64,000 bases of DNA from CAYSFW01 sp050329935 (GCA_050329935.1 JBHJOI010000065.1:11448-75447); one strand, 5' to 3'. Positions 25,894 to 35,405 are shown, numbered from the stretch's first letter. A program made the numbers and translations. The notes: generated by a model from the sequence alone, not told the origin.

Positions 25894-27362
25894 GGATTGA
25901 CCACCGTGCGCAGATGAGGCATCAGATCCGACGCAAGTAATCCCCGCGGCGCGACGCCAGCCGCGAGGTCGGCCGCGTATGCGTGCGCCAAAACCCCGGC
26001 GCGGGCTGCGACATTGGCGGTCAACCTCTGGGCGCGCAACCCCGCGATCACGCCGGTCAGGACATCCCCCATACCACCACTCGCCATGCCGGGGTTGCCG
26101 GCGCACGTGCACGTGACTCGGCATCCATCGCTCACCAGAGTATTGGTCCCTTTCAGCACCACGACACCGCCATAACGTCGCTGCAATTCGGCTACGGCCG
26201 CGGGTCGATCGGCCTGCAATGCCGCGGTCGATCGACCCAGCAAGCGTGCGGCCTCCCCTGGATGCGGCGTGAGTATCCAGTCATCGCGCCGAATCGGACA
26301 ATCGACCAGGAGATTGAGCGCATCCGCATCGACGACCAGTGGCTTGCCGGAATCCAACGCGCGCTGCCACAACGATCGCGACCACCGGGTCTGCCCCAAG
26401 CCGGGGCCTAGCGCGACCACGTCGGCCCGACGCAATAACGCGTCAAGATCCACGGCATCGTCGACCGCGTGCGGCATCACTACCGGGCAGGCGATACCGA
26501 TGAACATCGCGTGCGCGGGGTGGGTGGCGACGCTCACCAAACCCGCCCCGACCCGCGCCGTAGCCTCGGCCGCGAGCACAACCGCACCACTGGTGCCAGG
26601 ATACCCGCCGACGACCAATACGTGACCGAACTGCCCCTTATGACAAACGCTCGGACGCGGAGGTAACCAGTCCCGCAAATCCTCGGGAAGGTCCAGGGTC
26701 ACGGCCGGAACCACCGACGCGTAAGCGGCTTCGGGCACGCCAAGATCATCCAGCGCCAGGCTGCCGCAGTGGTCGACACCCTCGCCCGTGAAGTGGCCGA
26801 GTTTGTACCCGATAAACGTGACGGTGAGACGAGCTTGTATCGCGGCGCCGAGCGGCATGCCCGTTTCACTCGAAAGCCCGGAGGGAATATCAACTGACAA
26901 TACGGGCCGCGTGCTCGCGTTTACCGCCCGCACAAGTCCCAACAACTCGCCCTCAAGTGGCCGCTGCAATCCAGTACCCAGCAACGCGTCGACGATCCAG
27001 TCGAAGTCTTTCATGCTTTCAACGTGACGCTCGATGCGACCACCGGTCGCCAACCATTCGTCCCGCGCGCGCGCCGCGTCGCCGCGTAGCAACGCGGGAT
27101 CCGACTGACTCAACAGAGCCACTTCGCGCCCCGTATCCCGCAGCAATCGCGCCACCACATACCCATCGCCACCGTTATTGCCTGGACCGCACAGCACCAG
27201 CACTCGCGCCGCACCCGTGAGCATCGATTCCAGCGCCGCGTGGGTGGCCCGCCCAGCACGCTGCATCAACGCAAAACCGGATACGCCGTGATGCTCGATG
27301 GCCTCGCGTTCGATGGCACGAATCTGGGAACTGGTGTACAGCCGGCGCGACAAGGGTTGCAT
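25890..27362 (-). CDS. nnr: Bifunctional NAD(P)H-hydrate epimerase/dehydratase
   Basis: A 490-residue YjeF-type fusion repairing hydrated NAD(P)H. The N-terminal epimerase half has LVLCGPGNNGGDGYVVARLL and SVDIPSGLSSETG. The C-terminal ADP-dependent dehydratase half has KGQFGHVLVVGG, ALGPGLGQT, LVVDADALNLL, LTPHPGEAARLLG and NPGMASGGMGDVLTGVIAGL. The ATG at 27362 gives the standard N-terminus; the frame is open 40 codons further. First gene of the superoperon here; queG, which flanks nnr in E. coli and Pseudomonas, is absent. Confidence 0.95.
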   Translation of the reverse strand: MQPLSRRLYTSSQIRAIEREAIEHHGVSGFALMQRAGRATHAALESMLTGAARVLVLCGPGNNGGDGYVVARLLRDTGREVALLSQSDPALLRGDAARARDEWLATGGRIERHVESMKDFDWIVDALLGTGLQRPLEGELLGLVRAVNASTRPVLSVDIPSGLSSETGMPLGAAIQARLTVTFIGYKLGHFTGEGVDHCGSLALDDLGVPEAAYASVVPAVTLDLPEDLRDWLPPRPSVCHKGQFGHVLVVGGYPGTSGAVVLAAEATARVGAGLVSVATHPAHAMFIGIACPVVMPHAVDDAVDLDALLRRADVVALGPGLGQTRWSRSLWQRALDSGKPLVVDADALNLLVDCPIRRDDWILTPHPGEAARLLGRSTAALQADRPAAVAELQRRYGGVVVLKGTNTLVSDGCRVTCTCAGNPGMASGGMGDVLTGVIAGLRAQRLTANVAARAGVLAHAYAADLAAGVAPRGLLASDLMPHLRTVVNP

Positions 27363-27917
27363 AGGATAATTATGCGCACGCCGGGCTTCGTTGAGGTAAT
27401 TTTTTGCGACCCGCTTACGACGTCCGCCCCGTGCGGCGGTCGCATTCAAGCCAAAATGCGTGGCGATAGGCAACCGTGCCACATGTCCGGACGGCCTTGC
27501 GTCTCGCCCGGCCTGGACGCTCGCAGGTCAGTAGACGCCTACAACTCCGTCCAATCGTCGCCAGAGGCCTTCAATCGCTCGATTCGCGTCTGGGTGTCAC
27601 CCCACGCCGCCCGCGCGATACCGCCGAGTCCAGTTGCCGAACCCTCGGTAGCCTGGTACAGCGTGGTCACGAACGCCGCGACCGCCACCGCACCGAGTTG
27701 TGCCTTGGACTCCTGCGCGACTCGCTTAAGCCGCAAAAATGGCGTTCACGGTAATCACTCGACAACGACTCGCCGGAAGACCGGGCGGGAAGCGGTCACA
27801 ACCCGCGTTTGAGGACAATCCGGTGATACGCAATAGCAAATGACGCTTCACGCATGACGTAGCCTTGGCGTAACGCCTACAACTCGCCTTGGCGTGCGCG
27901 ACCGAAACGCAATCGTG
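27363..27917. other. Gene-poor stretch upstream of nnr
   Basis: Probably mostly non-coding. The motif CCTTGGCGT occurs twice around 27860-27900. The only frame worth noting is the small minus-strand one at 27539-27736, listed separately. No queG remnant was recognisable. Confidence 0.35.
27539..27736 (-). CDS. Possible small protein, 65 residues
   Basis: Weakly supported. The translation has balanced composition and an amphipathic look: basic MRLKRVAQESKAQ, a hydrophobic LGAVAVAAFVTTLYQATEG centre that might be a membrane segment, then GIARAAWGDTQTRIERLKASGDDW. No family recognised and no clear ribosome site. It could be a small membrane protein or a chance frame. Confidence 0.25.
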   Translation of the reverse strand: MRLKRVAQESKAQLGAVAVAAFVTTLYQATEGSATGLGGIARAAWGDTQTRIERLKASGDDWTEL

Positions 27918-28298
27918 TCAAGGACACGCGGATAGCGTGACCGTTTCGCCTTCATAGGTCATCGGCCCAGCTAAGGTCGCGAGTTCGACGCAACCGTCGC
28001 CGGAACAAATCCGATAGTCGAACGTATGGCTCGACCGCGTCAGCGTCACGGCCAACAGCTGCGCAAGGTCGGGCTGGTAATGCCAAACACCGCGATATAA
28101 CCGCGCGCCTTCGGGCACTTCCATCCCCGCGCCCGCGCCCTGGATACGCGCCTCGACCAGGTGCAGATGGTCACCTTCGACCCGGTAGTCCTCCTCCCAC
28201 TTTACGAGCTCGACCGAATGCCGCCACGCCAGGGTGATCGCGTCTCCCGACAAGGTCGCCAATACGAGACCCAACGCCGACGTGAGACAGATTGCCAT
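27918..28298 (-). CDS. DUF1850 protein of a TRAP operon
   Basis: A 126-residue protein with an N-terminal signal-like hydrophobic segment (MAICLTSALGLVLATLSGDAI). The DUF1850 core follows: WRHSVELVKWEEDYRV, LVEARIQGAGAGMEVPEGA and HTFDYRICS. This family is almost always next to TAXI-type TRAP transporters; its role is unknown, presumably periplasmic. The ATG overlaps the stop of the permease gene by one base (TGATG), confirming operon membership. Confidence 0.85.
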   Translation of the reverse strand: MAICLTSALGLVLATLSGDAITLAWRHSVELVKWEEDYRVEGDHLHLVEARIQGAGAGMEVPEGARLYRGVWHYQPDLAQLLAVTLTRSSHTFDYRICSGDGCVELATLAGPMTYEGETVTLSACP

Positions 28299-30340
28299 CA
28301 GCCCGCGCGCCGATGTTGCCGCCAGAGATTCCATCCCACGAACGCGGCGGCGAGCGCGAGTCCGAGTTCGTCGGTGATCGGCAACGCGACAACCAGCAAG
28401 AAAGCGGCGGCGGTCGCCCACAATCGCTCCAGCGCGTCGAGACGGTAGCCGAGAAAGCCAATCGTGGCCGCGCCCCACAAGCCGATCGAGACCAGCGCCT
28501 TGAACACGACGTATAACGTCGCGCCCCAGCTGTCGCCCTGGAGCATCAACGCGGGGGAGTACACCGCCATATAGGGCACGACGAAGCCGGCAAGCGCGAT
28601 CCGCACACAGTTCACGCCGATACGCATGGCCGAGGCCTTCGCGATCGGTGATGCCGCGAATGCGGCGAGCGCGACCGGCGGCGTCAGATCCGCGAGAATG
28701 CCGAAATAAAACACGAACATATGGGTAACGATCAACGGCACGCCGAGCTCGAGTAACGCCGGACCAGCGATCGATGACGTGATGATGTAGTTCGGAATCG
28801 TTGGAATGCCCATCCCAAGCACCAGGCAGACCAACATGGTGACGAACAGCGACAGAAACAAACTATGCTCGGCGAGCCCGATGACGACATTCGCCATCGT
28901 CGTCGCCAATCCGGTCAAGGTCAGCACCGCGATGATCACGCCGACGATCGCGCAAGCCACGCCGACGCCGAGCGCGGCCTTCGACCCCTCGATCATGCCT
29001 TTGACCATCGCGCGCAACGTGGCGCGACCGCCTCGCATAAACCATGTCACCGCGATCAACGCGCCGATCACCCACAGCACCGGCGTGATGCCCAGGCGAA
29101 AAAAGAGCCCGGCCACAGCACCGAGCGCAAGCCAGAACAGCACGCGCCATCCAAACGCACCGAGATTCGGTGCGATGGCGGTCCCGAGGATCAACAACGC
29201 CGTGAACGTCAGTGCCGCAATTCCCGCGAATAGCGGCGTATAGCCACTCAAAATCAGATACACCAACGCAACCAGCGGTAACAGCAAATGTCCCCGCTCA
29301 CGCAACGCCCGCCACGCGTTCGGGCATTCTTCCGCCGTCAGACCTTTGAGCCGCAACCGCCCTGCCTCGAGATGCACAATCCACATCACCGTCGCGAAGT
29401 ACAACAACGCGGGGACCGACGCCGCCTTCACGACCTCGAGGTAGGGCATGTCCAGGGTTTCGGCCATGATGAACGCAACCGCGCCCATCACCGGCGGCAG
29501 AATCTGTCCGCCCATGCTGGCGGTGGCCTCGACCGCGCCCGCGAACTCCGGACGGTAGCCCGAACGCTTCATCAACGGAATTGTAAACTGCCCGGTCGTG
29601 ACCACATTGGCCACGCCAGAGCCGTTGATCGTACCCATCAGCGCCGAGGACACCACCGACACTTTCGCCGCGCCGCCGCGGGTGCGCCCAACCACCCCCA
29701 TCGCGACGTCGGTGAACAACTTCGCCATCCCGGCTTGCTCCAGAAACGCGCCGAACAGGATGAACAGAAAGATATAGGTGGCCGAGATCAGCACCGGGAT
29801 ACCGTAAACGCCCTCGGTACCGAGATAAAGTTGGCCGATGATCTGGTCATATCCATAACCGCGGTGCGCCAAGCCGCCCGGCAGATACTGACCGAACAGG
29901 CCGTACCCGAGAAACAACGCGCAGATCAGCGGCAGGGCCGGCCCCATCACGCGGCGCGCGGCCTCGAACACCAGCGCGACGACCAACGTGCCGACCACGA
30001 GATCGGTCAGCGTCGGATCGCCAGCGCGCACGATCAGGTCGCTCTCGAACACCCAGTGATAGAACGCGAGCGTGAAGCCCAGACTCCCTAGCGCCCAGTC
30101 ATACCAAGGGACGCGATGGCCAGCCCGGCTGCGTGTCGGGGGATATAACGCGAACGCGAGCAACAGCAGAAAGCCGACATGCATCGAGCGCAAGATGATG
30201 CTCGACAACGGGCTGTAGGCGGCGGTGTACATCTGAAACACGGCGAACGCGATCGCGATCGCCATGATCACCCGCAAGGCCAGGCCTCGCGGGTGGCGCC
30301 AGTGGTGAGCGGCCTCTTCCAGCACGGGGGCGTCGGTCAC
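28298..30340 (-). CDS. TRAP transporter fused small and large permease (TAXI type)
   Basis: A 680-residue membrane protein with about 18 hydrophobic segments. An N-terminal DctQ-like part (to about residue 150) is fused to a DctM-like domain with GTINGSGVANVVTTGQFTIPLMKRSGY, GGQILPPVMGAVAFIMAE, GMGIPTIPNYIITSS and FGILADLTPPVALAAFAAS. Together with the TAXI binding protein it drives Na+- or H+-coupled solute uptake; TAXI systems commonly take organic acids or glutamate-like substrates, but the substrate cannot be read here. GTG start at 30340. Confidence 0.93.
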   Translation of the reverse strand: MTDAPVLEEAAHHWRHPRGLALRVIMAIAIAFAVFQMYTAAYSPLSSIILRSMHVGFLLLLAFALYPPTRSRAGHRVPWYDWALGSLGFTLAFYHWVFESDLIVRAGDPTLTDLVVGTLVVALVFEAARRVMGPALPLICALFLGYGLFGQYLPGGLAHRGYGYDQIIGQLYLGTEGVYGIPVLISATYIFLFILFGAFLEQAGMAKLFTDVAMGVVGRTRGGAAKVSVVSSALMGTINGSGVANVVTTGQFTIPLMKRSGYRPEFAGAVEATASMGGQILPPVMGAVAFIMAETLDMPYLEVVKAASVPALLYFATVMWIVHLEAGRLRLKGLTAEECPNAWRALRERGHLLLPLVALVYLILSGYTPLFAGIAALTFTALLILGTAIAPNLGAFGWRVLFWLALGAVAGLFFRLGITPVLWVIGALIAVTWFMRGGRATLRAMVKGMIEGSKAALGVGVACAIVGVIIAVLTLTGLATTMANVVIGLAEHSLFLSLFVTMLVCLVLGMGIPTIPNYIITSSIAGPALLELGVPLIVTHMFVFYFGILADLTPPVALAAFAASPIAKASAMRIGVNCVRIALAGFVVPYMAVYSPALMLQGDSWGATLYVVFKALVSIGLWGAATIGFLGYRLDALERLWATAAAFLLVVALPITDELGLALAAAFVGWNLWRQHRRAG

Positions 30341-30496
30341 GCCTCGAGTCCCCGCGGCCTCATCGCCATGCGACCGTTCGACGCAGGGGAACGAGTTACG
30401 GATCCGTCCCGGACGCTCGGACCCGCCGCAACCCGGGAAATCTGGCGTACACGCGCGTGTCGGCGGCCTCTTCCCACCGCGTATCGCCCAGCCGAA

Positions 30497-31471
30497 CTAA
30501 CGACCCGCTCCGGCCACCCGATTCAGGGCAACGCCGACCTCCTTGAAGTACTTCTCCGCACCGGGATGCAGCGGCACCGGCATGGGCTTCGCCGCATGTT
30601 CCAGTTTGATGCCCTTGGCGGCCGCGTGCGCGGCGACCATCTGGTCGAGGTTCTCGAACATGACCTTGGTCATCTGGTACACCTTGGCATTTTCGACGCC
30701 ATCATGAGTCACGAGAAAATTCACGATCGACGCCGTCGGCACCTCGGCCTCCTGACCCTTGTAGGTTCCAGCCGGAATCGACGCGGCGCCATAGGCACTA
30801 TCACCGATCTTGGCAATGATCTCGGCCGGTACCGGAACGAAAATCACGTCGACGCTGGTCGCCAGATCGCGCAGCGCCGGATTGCCAAGACCCGCCGACT
30901 GCAGCGTCGCGTCGATTTGACGGTTCTTCAACAGCTCCACCGATTCGCCGTAAGGTAAATACTCGACCTTACTGAAGTCCGCGTACTGAATGCCCGCGGC
31001 GCCGAACACCGCGCGCGCGTTGAGTTCGGTGCCCGATTTCACCGCGCCGACCGACACCCGCTTACCCTTCAGATCCGCCAGGGTCTTGATGCCGGAATCC
31101 TTCGCCGCGACGATCTGCACATAGTTCGAATACATTGGGCTGATGGCCCGCAATTTATCGAGTGGCGCCTTGAAACCCGCCTCCTCATTGCCGGCCCAAG
31201 CGGCGCTCAGGGAATCCCCCAACGTCAGCGCGACCTCGCCATTTCCTTTCTGCAACAAGTTCAAGTTTTCGACCGACGCCTTGGTCGCCTGCACCGTTAT
31301 TTTCGCGTCCGGCAACACTTTGCCATACAGCGACGACAGCGCGACGCCAAGCGGATAATAGATACCGCTGGTCCCACCAGTCAGGATGTTGACAAACTCC
31401 GCGGCGCGCGGCGCGGTCGCGACGGCGCACAGCGCCACCATGGTCAGTGCTCGTCCCCAGAAACGTGGCAT
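30497..31471 (-). CDS. TAXI family TRAP solute-binding protein
   Basis: A 324-residue periplasmic binding protein. Signal peptide to about residue 25 (ending APRAA), then the family signature FVNILTGGTSGIYYPLGVALSSLYGKVLP, VQATKASVENLNLL, GDSLSAAWAG and LKGKRVSVGAVKSGTELNARAVF. GGAGGT 7-8 nt before the ATG at 31471 decides the start. It is the promoter-proximal gene of the SBP-permease-DUF1850 operon; 156 bp separate it from the permease, a usual arrangement allowing excess binding protein. Confidence 0.93.
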   Translation of the reverse strand: MPRFWGRALTMVALCAVATAPRAAEFVNILTGGTSGIYYPLGVALSSLYGKVLPDAKITVQATKASVENLNLLQKGNGEVALTLGDSLSAAWAGNEEAGFKAPLDKLRAISPMYSNYVQIVAAKDSGIKTLADLKGKRVSVGAVKSGTELNARAVFGAAGIQYADFSKVEYLPYGESVELLKNRQIDATLQSAGLGNPALRDLATSVDVIFVPVPAEIIAKIGDSAYGAASIPAGTYKGQEAEVPTASIVNFLVTHDGVENAKVYQMTKVMFENLDQMVAAHAAAKGIKLEHAAKPMPVPLHPGAEKYFKEVGVALNRVAGAGR

Positions 31472-31613
31472 GATTGAAACCTCCAATGATTGATTCCACA
31501 GCGTGTTGGCAAGTCATTCCGCGCCCGACTCGACGCAAGCACGAATTGAGCAAAGCATAGCCGCTGCTTCCGAAATGTCGAACGGCCTCACCTCGCCAAT
31601 TCGCCCGCGTGCG

Positions 31614-32827
31614 CTACCCAAGATTCCCGCGACCGCGTAACAACGGCCGCAGACTCAGTAAACCCAGAATCGGACCCGGCACGAGCAACCATGCGATCTT
31701 GGGTCCGAGCGCGGCCCAGGTTTGCGCGACCAGCACGATCGCGAGCACCGAAATGAAAAATCCAACACTATTCAAAAACGACAACGCGCTCGCGACCGCC
31801 TCCGGTGGCGCGTGCCGCGACGCCAGCGCGGAGAACTGCGCCGAGTCCGCCACCACCGCGAAACCCCAAATCAACAGCAGTACCAACAACGACTCAACCG
31901 GCAGAAATTGCAGCGCCGGATAGAACATGCACATCAAGCCCGATGCCGCGAGCGCCGCCGCCGACCGCGCACTCCCCCAGCGCCGACTCAGTCGCCCGAC
32001 GATCACGCAACCCAAACCGCCAATACCGATCACCGCGAACGACACCCAGGACACCCGTGCGCCAATATTTGGCCCAGACAACAAGCCGCCCACCAGCAAC
32101 GGCACCATCATCCAAAAGGCGTAGAGCTCCCACATGTGGCCGAAATAGCCAAACGCGGCGGCGCGGTATCCGGGGCGGTGAAACGCACGCAACACCGCAC
32201 CCCAACTCAGGCGCGCCGGCGCCGGCAGATGCGGACCGTCGCCCAGACGTCCGATCAGGATCGCGCCGACCAGCGCCAGCAGCGACGCGGCGCTGACGAC
32301 CCATGGCCAGGCCAGGGTCACATCGAGCGCGCGCAACAAATGCGGCGACGCAGTTCCGATCGTCAGCATCCCTACCAGCCAACCCAATGCCTCGCCACGA
32401 CGCTCCGGGGCCCAGCTCACAACCAGTTTCATGCCCACCGGATAAATACCCGCCAACGCCAGGCCGGTCGCGAAACGCAACATCGCGCCACTGACCACAC
32501 CCTCGGCAAGCCAGGCGAATGCGAGATTAGTCAACGCGCCGGCGATCGCACTGACGACGAAAATGCGGCTCGCGGCGAATCGGTCCGCGAGACCCGATAG
32601 TGAAAGCAACAATGTGCCGGCGATGAAGCCCAATTGCACCGCCGCCGTAAGCCAACCGATACCGCCAGCGGCCAGTCCCCAGGCCGCCGTGAGATGCGTG
32701 CCCGCACCATTGGCACTGAACCACAACGACGTACCCAGGAGTTGCGCGATGACGATGGTCGCAACGGCGAACCGACTCTGACGGCGAACCGACTCTGACG
32801 GCGAGCCGGCGGAAGACCGGCATTCAC
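31614..32827 (-). CDS. MFS transporter, 5' end frame-disrupted by a 17-bp duplication
   Basis: A 12-segment major facilitator of the CynX/NimT-like type: FAVATIVIAQLLGTSLWFSANGAG, AAVQLGFIAGTLLLS, GLALAGIYPVGMKLVVSW, APERRGEALGWLVGML, then six more segments. The natural start is a GTG at 32827 overlapping the hypD stop as GTGA, but two copies of a 17-bp repeat follow and put this start out of frame. With one copy the gene would be 1197 nt, exactly 398 residues. As read, no in-frame start precedes the first membrane segment, so the gene is either inactivated or switchable. Substrate unknown; it sits where hypE often lies. Confidence 0.75.
32764..32804. repeat. 17-bp tandem repeat at the start of the MFS gene
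   Basis: The unit ACGGCGAACCGACTCTG occurs at 32764-32780 and 32781-32797, followed by a 7-bp partial copy. Since 17 is not a multiple of three, each gain or loss shifts the reading frame of the downstream transporter gene. Confidence 0.9.
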
Positions 32828-33924
32828 GCGACCTTCGGCTCGCGTACCCCGGCCGCCCACCAGATTCGGCACGCACCTTCGTCAGAGACCATGCAAGGAC
32901 CAATCGGATGTCGGGGGGTGCAAGCGCGACCGTACAACCCGCAGGCATTTGGATAAATCCTGCCAAGCACCACGCGTGCGCAATCGCAACCCGGCGGCAT
33001 CTCGCCGGCACGCTTGCGGGAGGCATCTTCGTAGCTCGGAAAGACGCGCCGGGCATCACGCGCGGCCAAGGCCTCGCGCAACGCATAGCCGGATTGCGGA
33101 ATCGCACCGATGCCACGCCAATTGGCATCGTAGACCTCGAACACCTGTTCGAGCTGGCGTTGCGCCGCCGGATTGCCGCCCTCGCGGACGACCTCGCGGT
33201 AGCAGTTATCGAGAAACGGGCGCTGCTCCAGCCACTGCCGCAGCACGGAGTACGTCGCCGCGAGCAGGCTCTCCGACGTAAAGCCGGCGACCGCCGCGGG
33301 CATACGATGCCGCTCGACCACGAACGCCCACTCGGCCGGCCCCATGACGGTTGCGACATGCCCGGGTGCGATCAAGCAATCGAAGCCCGCTTGCTCCGAC
33401 TCCAGCAACATTTTCACGGCCGGCCAGGTCTTGCGACCCGACAACAGCAAATACAAGTTGTCCGGCACACCCTGCGCGAGCATCGCGGCCACCGGCGCGG
33501 TGGTGGTCTCGAATCCCGCGGCGAAAAAAACAACCTTGCGCGCGGGGTTGTCGCGCGCGATCTTCACCGCCTCGGTCGGCGAAGCGATCGGTCGAATATC
33601 GGCACCGGCGGCGCTGGCTTCGACCAACGAACGCGGATCTTTCCTAGGCCCATTGACCGGCACCCGCAACATATCGCCAAAGGCCACGAGAACGACCGAT
33701 TCATGCAGCGCGAGCTGAATCGCCTGATGGATATCCTCTTCTGGACAGACGCACACCGGACACCCCGGACCGGGAATCAGCTCGATTTGCGGCGGCAACG
33801 CCCCGCGTAATCCGGCCATGGTGATTGAACGTTCGTGGCCGCCGCAAACGTTCATGATCTTGATCCGTTCCGGCAACGGCAAGGCGCGGATACGATCCAG
33901 CCACTGTTTCGCGGGTGCCGTCAT
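32824..33924 (-). CDS. hypD: Hydrogenase maturation protein HypD
   Basis: A 366-residue iron-sulfur protein that with HypC carries the Fe(CN)2CO moiety for NiFe active-site assembly. Motifs: MNVCGGHERSI with the conserved Cys, PGPGCPVCVCPEEDI, FFAAGFETTTAP, and the C-terminal [4Fe4S] cysteines in CDCARVVLG, PNACGLYGRAC and GPCMVSDEGACRIWW. Six bp after hypB. The stop overlaps the presumed GTG of the MFS gene. Confidence 0.96.
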   Translation of the reverse strand: MTAPAKQWLDRIRALPLPERIKIMNVCGGHERSITMAGLRGALPPQIELIPGPGCPVCVCPEEDIHQAIQLALHESVVLVAFGDMLRVPVNGPRKDPRSLVEASAAGADIRPIASPTEAVKIARDNPARKVVFFAAGFETTTAPVAAMLAQGVPDNLYLLLSGRKTWPAVKMLLESEQAGFDCLIAPGHVATVMGPAEWAFVVERHRMPAAVAGFTSESLLAATYSVLRQWLEQRPFLDNCYREVVREGGNPAAQRQLEQVFEVYDANWRGIGAIPQSGYALREALAARDARRVFPSYEDASRKRAGEMPPGCDCARVVLGRIYPNACGLYGRACTPRHPIGPCMVSDEGACRIWWAAGVREPKVA

Positions 33925-33930
33925 GCCCGA

Positions 33931-34812
33931 TCAACCGTGCGTGTGCGGGTGGTGATGCGTGTGTACGTGGTGGGCATGCCCATGATGATGATCGGGCTCG
34001 CCGCCATGCAGGCGCGCGCCATCCGGCTGTACCGCGGGCCGTGCGGTTTTGCCCTGCGCCAGACGGTCGCGTTGCGCGCTAAGTTCGGCACGTAGCCAAT
34101 CGAGCCAGGGCACGAGACCCGTCCCCCTACGGGCGGAGAGTTGAACCACCAGAGCCGGATTCGCAAGCTCGCGTAGATGTCGTTCGGACTTCACCGGATC
34201 GAAATCATCCAACACCGCTAGCAAATCGCATTTGGTTAGCAGCATTAAATCAGCCGCGCGAAACATCACCGGATATTTCGCCGGTTTGTCATCACCCTCG
34301 GTGACCGATAGCAGGGTCACGTTGCGATGATGACCGAGATCGAAGCTCGCCGGGCAAACCAGATTGCCGACATTTTCGATAAATACCAGATCGACACCCT
34401 CGAGCGGAAGATGATGCAGCGCCTCGTGCACCATGTGCGCATCGAGATGGCACGCCGTGCCGGTCGCGATCTGCACCGCCGGCACCCCTTTCGCGCGGAC
34501 CCGTTCGGCGTCGTTCTCGGTTTCCAGATCGCCCTCGATCACGGCGATTTTAAACTCGGCGCCCAGCGCGTCGATCGTCGCCTCTAGCAGCGCGGTCTTG
34601 CCGGAGCCGGGCGACGACATCAGATTGATCGCAAGAATGCCGCGACTGTCGAAATGCGCGCGGTTATGAGCGGCCTGGTGATCGTTTTCATGCAGCAGGT
34701 TTTGCAGCACCGTCACCGCCGCTTTGCCGTCCTCGGTCCGCGCCAGCTTCCCGTCCGCTCGCACCAGATGCGCGTTGCCGGGGGTGATATTGCAGCCGCA
34801 GGTATCACACAT
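33931..34812 (-). CDS. hypB: Hydrogenase nickel-insertion GTPase HypB with C-terminal His-rich tail
   Basis: A 293-residue SIMIBI GTPase delivering nickel with HypA. The N-terminus has the high-affinity nickel motif MCDTCGC. The G domain shows NLMSSPGSGKTALL, IEGDLETENDAERV, a metal site GTACHLDAHMVHEAL, ENVGNLVCPASFDLG and TKCDLL. The last 20 residues hold 11 His in the DHHHGHAHHVHTHHHPHTHG stretch. In family members with a nickel-storage His stretch this normally follows the N-terminal motif; here it is C-terminal. The ATG overlaps the hypA end by 8 nt. Confidence 0.96.
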   Translation of the reverse strand: MCDTCGCNITPGNAHLVRADGKLARTEDGKAAVTVLQNLLHENDHQAAHNRAHFDSRGILAINLMSSPGSGKTALLEATIDALGAEFKIAVIEGDLETENDAERVRAKGVPAVQIATGTACHLDAHMVHEALHHLPLEGVDLVFIENVGNLVCPASFDLGHHRNVTLLSVTEGDDKPAKYPVMFRAADLMLLTKCDLLAVLDDFDPVKSERHLRELANPALVVQLSARRGTGLVPWLDWLRAELSAQRDRLAQGKTARPAVQPDGARLHGGEPDHHHGHAHHVHTHHHPHTHG

Positions 34813-35170
34813 GCTCGGATTCCTCTTGTAGTTCCAGCTCGACGCTCGCAAGCAGCAGTTCGTCACCGCTCAGAATTTGGGTTTTCCAATCACCGCACTC
34901 GCCACACACGAGCTTGTTGATCTCGGCAGTGGTCTCGGCGCCACACGCGCGGCAACGCACCTTGATCGGCGAGACCTCCAGCGCCAGCACCGCGTCCGCC
35001 GCGATCGTGCCGGCCGTTGCGAGCGGGAACGCGTGGGCAAGCAGCGCTGGCTCCACCCCCGCCAAGGGTCCGAGCAGCACCTTGATCAAGCCGACGCCAC
35101 GCGCCCGCCGGTCGGCGGCGATACGTTCAACCTGGTCTACGATGGCTTGGCAGATGGACAACTCATGCAT
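34805..35170 (-). CDS. hypA: Hydrogenase nickel-incorporation protein HypA
   Basis: A 121-residue nickel chaperone. N-terminal MHELSICQAIVDQV holds the His2 nickel ligand; the zinc site is CRACG and CGECG. The start at 35170 lies inside the hypC end (8-nt overlap), and its own end overlaps hypB by 8 nt. The open frame continues upstream, but MHELS is invariant for the family and fixes the start. Works with HypB on the hydrogenase large subunit. Confidence 0.95.
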   Translation of the reverse strand: MHELSICQAIVDQVERIAADRRARGVGLIKVLLGPLAGVEPALLAHAFPLATAGTIAADAVLALEVSPIKVRCRACGAETTAEINKLVCGECGDWKTQILSGDELLLASVELELQEESEHV

Positions 35171-35405
35171 CGCTACGCGCGGCCTCAAGCGCGAGCATCT
35201 CGTCGTAAAGCTCCCAGGCCGAGCGCGCCTGTTCGGGCGACATCTTCTGGATGGCGTACCCGACATGAACCATCACGTAGTCGTCGACCGCGATCGAGTC
35301 GTCCTGCAACATGAACAGACTCACCTCGCGCTGTACGCCTTTCGCCTCGCAGCGCGCGGTAAATCCGTCGATCGCTTGAATCCGCATCGGGATCGCCAGA
35401 CACAT
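35163..35405 (-). CDS. hypC: Hydrogenase assembly chaperone HypC
   Basis: An 80-residue chaperone starting MCLAIPMRI, whose Cys2 binds the iron of the nascent active site and contacts HypD and the large subunit. VDDYVMVHVGYAIQKMSPEQA is the usual second half. First gene of the hypC-hypA-hypB-hypD operon, facing away from the structural genes across a 235-bp divergent region. Confidence 0.95.
   Translation of the reverse strand: MCLAIPMRIQAIDGFTARCEAKGVQREVSLFMLQDDSIAVDDYVMVHVGYAIQKMSPEQARSAWELYDEMLALEAARSDA

Noticed and set aside
31722..32600. 292-codon plus-strand frame opposite the MFS gene
   Set aside because: Arg/Gln/His-rich antisense translation; the minus-strand frame shows regular membrane segments instead.
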